From Nemophila menziesii (lineage: Eukaryota > Streptophyta > Magnoliopsida > Boraginales > Hydrophyllaceae), in contig JARWIR010000003.1 in NCBI GenBank assembly GCA_029959085.1, positions 24,753,505-24,817,504 on the forward strand: DNA of 64,000 nucleotides. The letters are read 5' to 3'. A program made the translations under genes and the position numbers. Under the pieces are notes generated by a model. It was not told the origin of the DNA and did not search any database. It saw nothing but the letters and a program-made list of their open reading frames with translations. Shown here one piece after another: positions 1-11,260 of the stretch (within the stretch, counting starts at the first letter, position 1; the number at the start of each line of letters is the position of its first letter).

Positions 1-2082
1 ATATCGGAATCGTGAAACTCCCCGGATCAACTAACTTTGGAGGTAATTTACTCTGACAAATTGCACTACACTCTTCAGGAAGGTCAATCATCTCATTATC
101 GCAATAAGGCATTTTATTAGTGAGGGCCCTTTTCAAAACTTCGTATACTTAGGAATATCTCGAATAGCCTCTAGTAACGGAATATTGATACTAAGGCCCT
201 TCACTATGTTTAAGAATTTCTGAAATTCGGCCAAGTCATCCTTTTTCTGAACTCGAGATGGAAACGGTGGTGGAGGGCGATTACTAACAATATCGTCTTT
301 CTTCTTTGGAATCTCAATCGGCCTCTCTATTTCTTCAACCTCAACATCTTTCTCTTTCTCTTTCTCACCCACTTCCTTCTCTTTTCTTGGAACTTCTTTC
401 TCTTTCATAACAGGAAAAGGAGGTGGGGGAAGGTTCTTACCACTTCTTAGTGTAACAGCTTTACAATCTTCATGTTGTCTTGGATTTTCTGTGTCACTAG
501 GGAGTTGCCTTTGTGGACACTGATTGAGCTGTTTCGCAAATTGCTCCATTTGATTCTGCATTAACTTCATATTTGCTTCAGACGCTTGTTGACGTTCCAT
601 AGCTTGCGTCTGAAGAGCAATTAGACTTTCTACGGTTTTCTGGAGGGTAACAACACCTTCTTGTGGATGGGCAGGTAAGGCTTTTTGGTTCATGGTTCCA
701 TCGTAAGTGTTTTGAGGAGCTTGTCTCTGAACATAATTTCCCTGATTCTGTCCTCCTTGATAATTGTTGTGTGGTCTTGGATTGAAATTGTTACCTTGGG
801 GACGCGGCTGATACGCATATGTAGGATTGGCTTCCCCACTAGGATTTGAATATTGAAACCCAGGATGGTTTCTGTTAGGCTGATATCCGTCACCACTTGA
901 ATTAAAGTTACCTCTGTTGGAGACAAACATCACGGATTCTTGGTTATTCTGACAATTCTCCCAACTATGATCATTAACACCGCAATATTCACATCCATAC
1001 ACCTCTTGTGCAACCTTTACCTCACCTCTTTTGTTCGAAAAACCCTCTTTCACGGCTAAAGTAAGTTGCCTCAATTGTTGTTCTAGTGTGGACTGAATCT
1101 TGGTCTCTAAGGAGTTGAATTTTTCTTCGATGTTGACATTATTTACTCCTCCTCTAACTGGTGTTCTTAAGGTATTCCACCCAACTTCATTATCAACTGT
1201 TCTATCCAAAATAATTTTTGCATACGCAGGTTGAACTCGCAAAAACGCACCACCACACAACAAATCTAAATCTTTCCTAGAGCCACCTTCAAGACCATTA
1301 TAAAAAATCTTCATCTGTTGTTGTTCAGTAAGGTCATGATTCGGGACTCTTCGTAAACATTTCTGAAATCTTGACCAACTTTTACCCAAGGTCTCATCAT
1401 ACTCTTGCTTGAAATGTGTCAACTCTAGCTCAGCATCTAACCTCATATTAGACGGATAATACATGTTGAAAAACGCAGTTTCTAATTGTTCCCAGTTTGT
1501 TATCTTCGTAGGGTCTTGCGTATCGTGCCATTCACTTGCTCCATCTATAACGAAAAATCGAAACACAGCAAAGTACATCTGTTCTTTTGAAACTCCATGT
1601 GTGATGTAAGAATCACATATCTGCTTGAATTTCTGTACTGCTCTAAAAGGATCTTCTCCAGCTTTACCACGAAAATTTCCAAAGTTTTGGAATTGAGCTA
1701 ACATACCTGAATCTGGACGAAACCTCGGGACATCTATATCTGGAGCACCTACCCCTATAGCTGGAGCATAGAAAGGAACTTCTTATGGACCGTTAACAAA
1801 CCATGGATCATGATTAATTACTATCTGAGCTTGGACTTGAGGATTAGGATTTGGTGGCTGAACTTGAGGAATAACTCCTGGCGCTAAAGGTTGGCCATTT
1901 GCATCTAGCTGACCTTGTCCGTTATTTTGTTCGTTCTGAATATTAATGTTCTCCATTCTGTTAATTAATTCTTCTACTTCTAAGGCTTCTTGTTCTCTTC
2001 TTCTCTTGTTAGCAAGTCTGATCAACGAATCTGGATTATCGAGGATTTGAACTTGTGGTTCAAATCTAAGCCTTCTTCGCAT
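1..2082 (-). pseudogene. gag: Decayed gag, running into protease region (element A)
   Basis: The frame opens at the ATG at 2082 and encodes a basic N-terminus, the retrotransposon Gag domain (segments such as ASEWHD, FFNMYYPSNMRLDAELE and KIFYNGL), a CX2CX4HX4C zinc knuckle (C-EY-C-GVND-H-SWEN-C), a Gln/Asn/Pro-rich stretch and the VTLRSGKNLPPPP segment that precedes protease in Athila elements. Gag would assemble the particle and bind RNA. Two breaks are visible: an in-frame TAA at 1783-1785, and a one-base loss in a T run near 133-138, after which the frame continues to the window edge through PPKLVDPGSF. The close homologue in element E supports both breaks. The protease active site lies outside the window. 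Confidence 0.88.
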
Positions 2083-2196
2083 ATACCAAACCTAAAAACC
2101 TGAAAAAAGATGAACAAACAAAAGGCGTAATACTGATAAAAACAAAAATAAATGCAACTATCACTAAAGGATAAACACCGTGGTCACACGCTACCG

Positions 2197-2214
2197 TCCC
2201 CGGCAGCGGCGCCA
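2197..2214 (-). promoter_or_regulatory. Primer-binding site (element A)
   Basis: On the minus strand the 18 bases read TGGCGCCGCTGCCGGGGA, just inside the 5' LTR. This is complementary, with one mismatch, to the 3' end of plant tRNA-Asp as I recall it, the usual primer of Athila elements. The same site occurs in elements D and E. Confidence 0.85.
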
Positions 2215-2220
2215 AAAACT

Positions 2221-3785
2221 TGGTGGTCCTTTGTGTGTTCTAAAATAAATGCAAAAGTAATTGAACCACAACCGCAAGTGTACGGTTGTCCCAAGTAGTA
2301 ATAATGATTCTAGGATCGTTCGCAGGGACGGTTTGGTTAACTACAATGCTTATCAAATAATGAATGGTTGCACTTATGAAAGCAATTAAAGATATAATGA
2401 TTGATTTGGTTTTTGTATTAATTCTAATTAATGAAAGACTAAATGTAAAATGCAAGTAGATAGTAAAACGCAAGTAAATAAAGGTAAAACGCAATATGAG
2501 AAGATATCACTTGAGAACGCAAGGGATCCTCCTAATCCTATTTCATAACCTATGCTGTTTAAGGGTTAAATAGGTCAATTACAATGGTCGGGATTCTAAA
2601 TTCCTTATACCCCCGTCAGGGTGGACTATAAGGCTATCCTAGAGTGTCACTAGTCCCGTCAGGGTAAATATGATCCACTTTTAGATGTTTAAGAATTTTA
2701 CCTCATTGGCCCTAAAATTAGCTAAGTTCGTCAGAATCACTAACTTCTATTTTAGATTGAATAATTGGTTCCGTACCTAAACCCTCCGTCAGGATGATCC
2801 ACACGCCACATATGTGGAATAGGCTAGATACTAATACCTGTTCTTAGTTCATGACTCTAAAAACAGTAAATAATCCTAAATTATAGAAAAGAGTAAAAGT
2901 CCCAATCTAATTTAATTTAACAGAAACCCAAATTCAACATATGAAATTCAATAAGATTGGGATTCACCCATAAAGCATTCTCAAGCACTAAAATGTGTTT
3001 AGCTCATACTAATTAAAAAGAAAACTAAATTAATTGAAATGGAATTCATAATGTATTACAGAATTAAAATTAAAAGAAACCTAATTTCCGGAATTGGAAT
3101 GACTGAGAACGTAGATATAGACCCTCTCCAGCTCTTGCAGCTTCTTCTTTCTTCCTTCTGTTGCTTCTCTCTGATGTTTAATCTTGTAAAAAGTGAATTG
3201 TCTGAAAAATAGAAGTCAAGAGCTCCTTTTATAAGTGGAAAAACGGATTAGGGCTTGGACCTAAGAATAAAACACTAATTAAATGTCCAAGCCCAATTTC
3301 TAAGCCCAAAATCCCGTAACTGCTGATGCACCTTCACTAAAACGGCTTTTCCCGCTTCGTTATGACTCCGATTGACTTGATTCCAGTTGCTAAAGTTCCG
3401 TAACTCGATAAGGAACGTTTTCTCTTCAAAGGTCAGCGGCTAAATCATCTCTTAAGCGCCTTGAAATCAGCAATCTTTGGCCTGGAAAACAGATTTGTAG
3501 CTCTAAAAACAATTCTTTCGGGATTTATCTTCAAGTCTTGACTCCATATCACGATCTTTGACTCTCTTATCGGATTCCATTCCTAGCTAATAATTAAAAC
3601 CTACAAACTTTTCACTAAAACACACAAGATTACGCGCAAAAGTTTAATAAATCAAAATTACTAAAAATAAAATGGAAATTCCGGATTATTGTATTTTTAA
3701 CTCAAAAGTCTACTAAAATATTCAAATAAACATAAAAAATGATGTCTCCCAAGGGTCGAAAATAAGAACAATTAGGGAGACATCA
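2221..3785 (-). repeat. 5' LTR of element A
   Basis: The LTR is about 1565 bp and starts TGATGTCTCCC on the minus strand, with an inverted GGGAGACATCA echo about 35 bases in. It ends CCACCA before the primer-site spacer. A TATA-type motif (ACTTATAAAAGG on the minus strand, near 3226-3235) is the probable promoter. Sequence and layout match the LTR of element E, including short CCGTCAGG/CCTGACGG motifs repeated through its middle part. Confidence 0.87.
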
Positions 3786-4660
3786 GGGTCCACCATTATG
3801 GGAGTTATTATTGGGTTGAGATTTTTGAGCTTATTAATTGTGCTCTGTTATTATATTGATGATGATTCACAGGTTTATAATGTAACCCTTTGCCGGGGTA
3901 AATGTGAATGAAAAAGAAGCTACGAGCTAAAGTTATGAAAAGGCATAACATTGAAAAAAATAGCGTGATATCTCGAACATTAAAAAGAGAGTCAAGCTAT
4001 ACAAAAGAAAAGAAAAAAATGAATAATGATTTGAAAAGAATATATATTCGGACCGGCAAAGTGGAGTTTTATGTGAACATCTCTATGCTTTAATTGGGTT
4101 ATTGGGGATGCTAAACTGTGCATCAAAGAATTCATTGGGTTGAGTGAGAAACGTTTTATGAGAGTAACTCAAGCTCTAGGGCGATTCGTTGATGGCTAGT
4201 GAGGAGAGAGCCAAAAGCTCACTCTAAATTATCCAAATATACTACATACCGTCCCTAAGCCTACATTACAACCTTAAAGACCTTTTGATTCTTTACTATG
4301 TAAACGAGAAGTGATTGAGCCAATAGAGAGTAATTAAGTGGATCTTTGGATACTAGTGAAGTTCGATGAACAATCTATAGCCTCCTTGGTGAACTGAGTA
4401 AAGTTCCTCTCCTTCTTACATTGCGAAGCTAATCTAATCTTGAAGTCAATCCGTGTTGATGGTAGATATGAAAAGTGTGCAGGTATGTAGTTCTTAAATA
4501 TTATTACATGAAATTTTCTGAGTAGTTGCTTTAAGTCTATTCTCCATATTCTGCTATTTTTCTTCCCTCTGTGCTTAATTTACCTAGGTGTGTATTTAGA
4601 GACTTCCCTTGGTTTTTATCTTTATTGTATCGGGACGATACAACTTTGAGTTGGGGGTCT
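3786..4660 (+). other. 3' noncoding region and polypurine tract of element B
   Basis: No convincing ORF. The block is shared, in order, with elements C (20386-21222) and D (23015-23880, minus): TCCACCATTATGGG, AACCCTTTGCCGGGGTAA (about 3884-3901), GGACCGGCAAAGTGGA, then CTCTAGGGCGATTCGTTGAT near 4175-4195, and finally the tract GAGTTGGGGGTCT (4648-4660) directly before the LTR. The tract is the expected plus-strand primer. The small reading frame at 3908-4093 lies in conserved noncoding sequence and is not supported as a gene. Confidence 0.8.
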
Positions 4661-6171
4661 TGATGTCTCCTCATTTGTGATAGATTTATATTAGGATGAG
4701 ACATCATTTTTAGTGATTTAGGAAGTCTTCTAGTAGATTTTCTTAAGAAATAGTGCACTTTCCTATTTTGAGTCTTGATTTAGTAAATTATTATTTTAGA
4801 GCATATTGGGTTTAATTATTTATTTTAGTGTGAAACTTTAAAGATAATTATGGAGATTAATTAGAGTCCATGTCAAAGACTACAAGATATAGAAAGAGAT
4901 AAGCATGGTAATTAGAGATAAGGAAAGAAAAGCTAAAATCATGGAAAAAGAAAAACTGCCTTAAATCTGAATTTCTGCAGCTACGTCTAAAGAAGTGGTG
5001 ATAACTCCAAAACCGAGCCGATTCTGGAAGATCCCTTTCATAGGAACGTATATAGTTCCGTGAGGATTCTTTTGATATCTTATGGAGCAAAAACGGTCAA
5101 GTAACGAAGAAGATATGGTAAAAACAAGTCAGCGGTAATTATCCTTATCTACCTACAAATTTGAGTTGGGCTAGGAGTCCATTACTTTCCTTCTCCTTCA
5201 AGAAAACTAAATAGGTCTTCCTAAACACCTATAAATACACCCTTAAACCATTGTAAACATGTCCTTGCTCAGTTTCAAGCTTAGGCTTAGTCTTTACTTG
5301 TATTTTCTCAGTTTTAAATAATAGCTTAGTCCTTTAATTAATTATTCATCCAAGGAGCAAGCTGACCTATAGAGGAAGACAAGATGAAGAAGTTGGAGAG
5401 TGACAAACTCCTCTTCTACATCTACCTTCTCTATATTTAGGGTATTTAGCTATAGATTATGCTCAACCATATTTCTAAACTTTTATTCTGTTAGTTTTAC
5501 TTTTAATTGCTGGGATATTATTTTGTCTTTAATTCCAGAATACTATTTGTTATTTTAATTGATTGAGCTTGGCGTATATTGTTATTATGTGTTTTGACTT
5601 ATTGTTACAACCTTAGATTTGGCCAATCTTTGGATTATTTTTAGTTATTGACAACACCACATAATCGACTAGTTTTGATCCTTTGCCTAACTAGATAGCC
5701 ATAAAGGTTTGATTTAATCACCAATCATTACTTAGGAATCCTTGGTAGTGGAGAGGTTGCTCCTAAGCCTAATAGAGGCTAGGTAGAATTTAGAATCCTG
5801 GTTGATATATAATGCTTAATCTGTGACAGGTTAGAATAACAACTTAGTAAAATAGACTCATATTAGTGACCCTAATCTATTAGACTTACATCCATATTTA
5901 TTTACCTGCATTCTTATTTATTATTTCTCATCAGATAGTTATTCATATTATTTTATATTTTTGTATTTTATTCTAAAACATCTAAATTCATCTACGCTTG
6001 TTAAACATAAGTAGATCTAACAGATTAAATCCCTGCGAACGAACTTGACTTATCATTAAAACTTGCAAACGATCTGTGATACTTGTAGTGAGTTCCGTGG
6101 TTCTCAAGGGTGTGTGCTCTTTAGTATTATCTTTATTTATCTATTATTTTATCACACCTTTGCCCCCACCA
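4661..6171 (+). repeat. 3' LTR of element B
   Basis: About 1511 bp, from TGATGTCTCC to CCCCCACCA. It has the inverted GAGACATCA echo near its start. A TATA box (TATAAATA, 5230-5237) and the downstream transcribed part align with the element D LTR. Several small reading frames inside it are not genes. Confidence 0.87.
5230..5237 (+). promoter_or_regulatory. LTR TATA box (element B)
   Basis: TATAAATA in the context ACCTATAAATACACCC, conserved at the equivalent place in the C and E LTRs (13521, 45554) and in related form in D (29200-29207). It marks the likely U3 promoter. Confidence 0.65.
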
Positions 6172-6725
6172 GGTTTCAGTCGAGCTTTGTCCATTTATTG
6201 ATGATTATTGTTCATGGAGAGACATAGCTTGTAGCAATATGAGCATGTCTGTTGTTGCTCTGTATGTTTTTATTTCCACCTTTAGATAATGTAGTACTCT
6301 TCTCTTACATATACCTTTTTTTTTTATTTCTCAAGTAATTATACTGATATTATGGTGTCCTTTTATGATAGATGAATGAAAGAATCTCTCTACGTTTAAC
6401 TTGGGTGGAGAAATTTCAGCAGCTATTGGAGATTTGAGTATAGCAATTTATAGCAATTGACAGCTTTTGATTCTTTTTATTTTCTTTGACTTTTTTTAGT
6501 ATTGTAACCGACTTTGTATGGAACAAAGTTACAAATCAATTGCTTCAAATTAGGTGACTTTTTCTTTCCTTTCTTATTAGATGTAATTTATATTAATATA
6601 TTTTAATTTTAGCATTTTTTTTCCAGATGTAATAGTTTGACTCATAAATATTGTGAATTTGTGAGTTTTTATACTCAGTGATTTATCTCTGAACGCTAAG
6701 TAAAAATCCCAAAAAACTCATTGAA
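6172..6725. other. AT-rich spacer, nothing recognised
   Basis: Flank after element B. I see no gene, no primer site and no clear terminal repeat. The left end of the MULE fragment that follows may lie here but I could not identify it. Confidence 0.5.
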
Positions 6726-7239
6726 TTTTTTCGCAGACTCAGGAGCATATGAACATGCTCAGTAAGTTACCGAGCAAACGAGCATGCTCAGTAAAGCGAC
6801 TCAACAAAAAAATCAAATACTCAGTAACTTTTTTCGATACTCAACACTTTTTTCGATACTCAGTAAATTTTCCATGCTCAGTACTTTATGCTCAGAACTT
6901 TTTCCATGCTCAGTACCTCATGCTCAGAACTTCATTCTTAGTACCCCATGCTCAGAACTTCATGCTCAGTAACTTTTACCGGCGGTGGTCGGTAGTTATG
7001 GTCGGAGCTGGAAATTATTTGATAGTTAATGAAGACGGAGAGAGGGAGAGAAAATGATAAAGGAGGAGAAAGATTAATGGTAATAGCGGAGAGAGAAGAA
7101 TTTTTTTTTTTTGTCTTATATGCGTTATAAGAGTAGTAATGACAATGGACATCTTAGAGGCCTCTTTGGAGAAGAGAGGAATGGACTAGTTTTTTTGTTG
7201 CACTAAGATGGTCTTCAAGACCACATGGGCAATTGACCC
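6726..7239 (-). mobile_element. MULE end fragment with short TACTCAG/GCTCAG array
   Basis: Read on the minus strand it starts GGGTCAATTGCCCATGTGGT and continues GTCTTGAAGACC, matching the type-1 end of the MULEs at 52233 and 54830. Next come a CT-rich stretch, CCACCGCCGG, and then an array of GAGCATG and GTACTGAGCATG units (6730-6975). The order 'terminus, CT-rich leader, ACCGCCGG, palindromic short repeats' is the same as in the MULEs near 53252-55317. The reading frames at 6749-7057 are products of the repeat, not genes. The other end was not found. Confidence 0.55.
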
Positions 7240-7784
7240 TTACTTTTTTCTATAAAAAGGACAAGGTGAGAGCAATTTTAACCTCATGTAACCGGTAAAT
7301 ACTGAGCCCACATCACGTTTGTACATAAATTTTTTAAAGAAGTAAAGACAAACTGAATAAAATTTATTATTTTTTAGATATAGTACATAATAAACTATCG
7401 TTCTGTATTTTTTTGATGTAAAATTCTAAGTTGTATCTTTAAAGCTGATACTTTTTCTTTTTGGTACGTGGGTGATCAGGGCAAACTTGCACGCACCACG
7501 ACTAATTTTACTGGGATATACACGCATCTCCATGTATATTCCTAGGTAAATCAGAATTAGGTTACCCAACCAAAATGTATCATATATTAATGATACGTTT
7601 TGATTGGGTAAACAGTTGTAATAAAATAAAAGGAGAAACTATACCCTTTACAATATATCACTTACCTAAGTTTGAAGGTCTAAGGTAAGCACTAATCTAC
7701 CTCATAGAGTTACAAAGTAGGATCTCGCTATTATCCAAGAAGGCATGATACAGGAACAAAGAAAAAAGTATAGAAAAAGAGCAT
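7240..7784. other. Noncoding region with a perfect-looking hairpin
   Basis: No gene seen. It contains a repeat-like stretch at 7460-7560 (GCACGCACCACGACTAATTT, then ACTGGGATA), a motif order that I associate with dispersed plant repeats, and the hairpin described separately. Confidence 0.45.
7564..7609. repeat. Inverted repeat, 20-bp arms
   Basis: Arms 7564-7583 and 7590-7609 pair at 18 of 20 positions around a 6-base loop; the outer ends are ACCCAA and TTGGGT. It could be a small foldback element or the core of a MITE. Confidence 0.7.
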
Positions 7785-8080
7785 CACGTGATCTCATTGA
7801 CAATCGCTTCCTTGGAAGATAGCTGAATTCTCATTACAAAATTATTTCTCGTCCTCCAAATACAATAAATAGTAGCTCTAAAAGTTATTCTCCAAGTGTT
7901 TCTTCTCCAATTTTCACGTGTCTTTACCTTCTTAAGTCACTTCAAAGAATTCAACAAGGTGCTCATGTCCTTAGCAATTCCGAACCATTTTTTAATCTCA
8001 TCCCAAATACATCGAGCAAAAACACATTTAAAGTAAAAATGCTTATTTGATTCGAAATTTTTCCTGCATAATCACAAAAT
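7785..8080 (-). pseudogene. LINE zinc-binding (zf-RVT) domain fragment
   Basis: The minus strand translates to a segment containing FKCVFARCIWDEIKKW, KTRENWRRNTWRI and TIYCIWRTRNNFVMR, then SKEAIVNEI. This is the pattern of the C-terminal part of the zf-RVT domain in plant LINE ORF2 (HLFFxCxFxxxIW, then WRxxxRRIxxAAxxYxxWRxRN). It is interrupted by one in-frame stop and has no neighbouring RT sequence, so it is a stranded fragment. The boundaries are approximate. Confidence 0.65.
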
Positions 8081-8629
8081 GGATCCAACTCTATATAGGT
8101 AATCCTATCCTTTGTCTTGAACATCTCATGTATCGTCATTCATACAATAATAACATATTTAAAAATAACACAAAAGTCTTACATAAATTTTGTCCAAGAT
8201 TTAACAAAAAATTAAAAAAAATACATCATATAATTTTTATATAAAGGTATAGAATTCACCATTAGAAATATCATTATCGATAAAAGACAGTTAATCAAGT
8301 ATAACTAACTATTCAAAATATTTTCTCTACTTTTACTTTTTTTTGTTCAAAGCTCTACCTTTACTCTAAACGAAACATAGCATGTGATTAGTGAAAGAAT
8401 TTTCTCATAAGATTGATAAAGTCTCTAATCATTAGAAGAGTCTAAAGATGTATTAAGAAAATATCATATCATTACTAGATGGATTTTTTTTATTCCTAGC
8501 TTACAAACATGAATATATTGTTATGCAATAGTGACATGTGGCTATGTTCATAATTAAGTAGAAATATAATATTTCTTTTTTTGTTAATAATATAATTTTA
8601 GTTTGAAATAGAAAATTATAAATTTGTAC
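8081..8629. other. AT-rich region, nothing recognised
   Basis: The small plus-strand reading frame at 8047-8244 is Lys/Asn/Ile-rich and starts in the LINE fragment. I see no support for a gene. Confidence 0.5.
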
Positions 8630-8969
8630 TGAATATAATTTTCAATTTTTTTTTTTTTGGACAATGGAAGGTGCCTAAGCACCAAAACAAAACACCAATC
8701 ATCCAATTCCTAATTTACTAAACCTAGCAGAAACGTCGAACAAACTTAAAGTCGATCGACGTTGAATGGTTGTCCCGTGTCTAACATCCTTTGCAATCTT
8801 ATCCGCTTTGCTGTTGAGCTTCCGATTGATGTGGCGAAAAGAAACTTGTCCAATCTCTCCAGCTTTGTGGATAATTTTACGAAGAATAGATTGGATATTC
8901 CAACGTATAGCTTACACCTGCTGAGTACCTTGAATAACCTCAAAATTATCTGAAATATAATTTTCAATT
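8630..8969 (-). mobile_element. 5'-truncated LINE copy with target-site duplication
   Basis: The insert is about 8648-8950 on the minus strand. It translates to an RNase H C-terminal region (DNFEVIQG, then RHINRKLNSKADKIAKDV) with one in-frame TAA, then a 3' tail with the hairpin GGTGCTTAGGCACC (8670-8683) and poly(A), seen as a T run at 8647-8658. It is bounded by an 18/19-bp direct repeat, TGAATATAATTTTCAATT at 8630-8647 and TGAAATATAATTTTCAATT at 8951-8969. Poly(A), 5' truncation and a long duplication are the marks of target-primed reverse transcription. Confidence 0.82.
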
Positions 8970-9425
8970 AGAAAAGGTTGTAGAAATGTAGAGGTGGACC
9001 AAGTAGGTAAAACGTTGATGGCTATCAGAGTCTCCCTTCCAAGCCACTTAAGTGCTTGTCATATTGGTTTGACAAAAGCATTTATTATGAATTTATAGTA
9101 CTACAATCGAATTAATTATGAGCTGAATATAATTTGACCAAAAAAAAAACCCACAGAATTGAAGGTGGTGGATAATGAGACCGAAGACTATGGGCTTTTG
9201 TCGGGACCACATAAAGATACTCGATGACTCACTATTATCTATGTAACATATCCACATGGACCACACGCTACATGAATCCCATCACACCAACTATTGTCTA
9301 TACTCGGAAATCCATTGTATTTTTCTAATCCAGTGGATGTCCTAAAACTATGTAATGTAATCGGTCACTCTAACCATACAAGGTAAAGAGGTAAAGGAAA
9401 ATTAAAACAAAAGTGAATGATATAT
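8970..9425. other. Intergenic, nothing recognised
   Basis: AT-rich sequence between a LINE copy and a MULE. No ORF of interest. 8975-9070 resembles coding sequence on neither strand. Confidence 0.45.
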
Positions 9426-10234
9426 GGGATATTGATTTTTTGTCCTATAAAAGTAGTAGAAATCTTGTTTTTTTAAGGGACCTTAAAAATAACAATTGTC
9501 TTTTTTATTCTAGAAAAATAAATATTCCTCAAATCCAACCAATATTTTCTATTTCATTTCTTTCTCTTTGATACTCTGAGATTCTTTCTTTATCTCTCGT
9601 TCTCTTACTCTAGCTTTCATGGGCGACGCAAATACTCACTGAAATCACCACACGAAGACGACGAAGGTTGAAACGAACAACATATTTAACATAATAAGCG
9701 AGGTTAGCATCATTCTCACCGTTTGCTTTTTTTGTTTCAAAGTTTTTTTAGTACGAAAATGGTAAAACACAAAGTTTTGGTTAATATTATGTGGTTGTTG
9801 GTTAATACTCTGCAGATGTTGTTTAATACTCCTTGGTTTATGTGTAATACTTATTAGTTTCAGTTGTATAATCACTAGCTTGTGTTTTATACTCTGTATT
9901 TGTTGATTAAATCTCAGTATTTGTTGTTTAATACTTAGTAGATCTTAATGTTTATAATTAGGCTTTATTCTATTACTCAATATTTTTATGGATTCTCTGA
10001 GATTTAAAAGTTGCATGTAACAAAGAGTACACAGATCTTGTGAGTACTCAAAGTTTTACTATTATTATTGCAGAGATTCGAATCTAAACTTTCGAAAAAT
10101 GCAGAGTACTTTGTATGTCTCTGAACTAATAGTATCAAAATTGTGAGTATTCTATATTGTCTTTGTTTTGTTTTTGAAAGTACTATGTATATCTTTGAAC
10201 TATTAGAATCAAAATTGTGAGTATTCTGTATATC

Positions 10235-10700
10235 TTTGAACTCAGGGTCGGTCTTGACATTTTCGGGGCCTAAAGCGAACTTTAAAAATTAGGCCCTTCA
10301 AAAAAATTTACAATTTACATAAAAGAAAACTAAATGTTTACCAATTTTTTCAATCATAAATCTAATTATTTACAAAATATAATAAATAATTTAATAGATA
10401 TAAAATAAAATAAAATAATACCATCATTAATTTAAAAACAATTTAAAAAGAAAAAAACATACCTTGTGAAAACTGTGATATTTTGGACAGATATATAAAA
10501 AATAGTAGATTTTATTTTAAAAAGAAAAGGTTGTATACCATTGTTTTGTGTTGGGTTGAGTCAAAACTGTGTTATTTTAAATAAAAAAAAGTATGCTTAT
10601 ATATAAAAAAAATTAAGGGGCACAAAAATTATAAAGATTAGGAGGGGGCCCAAGGCGGTGGCCTCCTTGACCTCCTCCCATGACCGACCATGTTTGAACT
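10235..10700. mobile_element. Non-autonomous hAT element (450 bp) with 8-bp duplication
   Basis: The element is 10243-10692. Its ends are CAGGGTCGGTC and, inverted, CATGGTCGGTC (10 of 11 identical). It is flanked by the perfect 8-bp duplication TTTGAACT at 10235-10242 and 10693-10700. Subterminal GGGGCC/GGGCCC motifs lie on both sides, and the AT-rich core has no ORF. Length, terminal repeat and 8-bp duplication fit a hAT-type MITE, which would need a transposase from elsewhere. Confidence 0.9.
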
Positions 10701-10830
10701 AATAATAACAAAAATCACAGAGTACTCTATGATTCAACTTATAAAATTCCGAGAATTGATATAGTACTAAGTGTTTAGTATAAATAATGACTTCATACAC
10801 AAAGTTGTAATTATATAACTCATAGTTGTA

Positions 10831-11260
10831 ATGTATAATTCAATGCAGATGGGGCAGAAAGCTATACAATATCGTTCAACACTTAATGGGTTGATGGGTA
10901 TAATAAGGATAGATGTATTAAGGGAAGATCACTTGCCAAAGTTCCACGGGACACCATTTTACCGATTATGGAAGAGGCTTTTTGACTGGAGAAAAAAGTA
11001 TAAACATCTGAAGAAGTTGGATGTAGTTATAAAGTAGATAGTCGGTTGTTATTCGTCCGATACAAGATGTTGCGTGATAGGGGGTAAAAAGTTGATAACA
11101 ACTGAACAAGAAATTAAGATACTACTGGGAATAAAGTGCGGATACGAGGATTTGCCGACACAATTACGAAGGACAAAGATAACAGATCGCCATGGTATTT
11201 GAGAATATTCGGAGATGCAAGTGTTATAAACTCTAAAACATAGCTGCCAAAATAAAAAAA
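10831..11260 (+). pseudogene. Decayed transposon-associated ORF (unrecognised domain)
   Basis: A readable segment from 10831 includes LREDHLPKFHGTPF and RLWKRLFDWRKKYKHLKKLD. It hits a TAG at about 11035 and continues in frame with CCVIGGKKLITTEQEIKILLG and DLPTQLRRTKITDRHG. The pattern 'TPF..L......LKK.D..V......Y...T....IGG..L.IT..DI..ILGI' resembles the N-terminal domain of plant Ulp1-protease/DUF1985-like proteins often carried by MULEs, but I do not recognise it firmly. Later frames are broken. It lies inside the MULE-like element and is probably its cargo. Confidence 0.5.

Larger units (their letters stand above)
1..3785 (-). mobile_element. Element A: Athila-like Ty3/gypsy retrotransposon, 5' part, cut by window edge
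   Basis: Read on the minus strand, the element runs LTR (3785 to 2221), tRNA primer site (2214-2197), gag (from 2082) and the start of the protease region, then leaves the window at base 1. The Gag with its zinc knuckle and the LRSGK segment before protease are typical of Athila-group gypsy elements. It sits inside the 3' noncoding region of element B, which resumes at 3786 with a block also found in element C near 20386. The LTR is the same family as that of element E (44776). The coding region is broken, so this copy is dead. The right-hand flank starts GGGTC; the matching duplication would lie left of the window. Confidence 0.88.
3786..6171 (+). mobile_element. Element B: 3' end of an Athila-like retrotransposon
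   Basis: A 3' noncoding block (3786-4660), a polypurine tract and a complete 3' LTR (4661-6171) on the plus strand. The LTR is close to that of element D, so B and D belong to one subfamily. The 5' part is beyond the window, displaced by the insertion of element A at 3785. No primer site follows the LTR, which shows that it is the 3' copy. Confidence 0.85.

Noticed and set aside
3908..4093. 61-residue Lys-rich ORF
   Set aside because: It lies in the conserved noncoding 3' block of the retroelement; the same block in C and D is not open.
6161..6180. Primer-binding site after the LTR of element B
   Set aside because: The sequence after the LTR is GGTTTCAGTCGAGC, not the TGGCGCCG-type site, so this is a 3' LTR.
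6749..7057. 102-residue Cys/Phe/Ser-rich ORF
   Set aside because: A translation of the ATGCTCAG repeat array.
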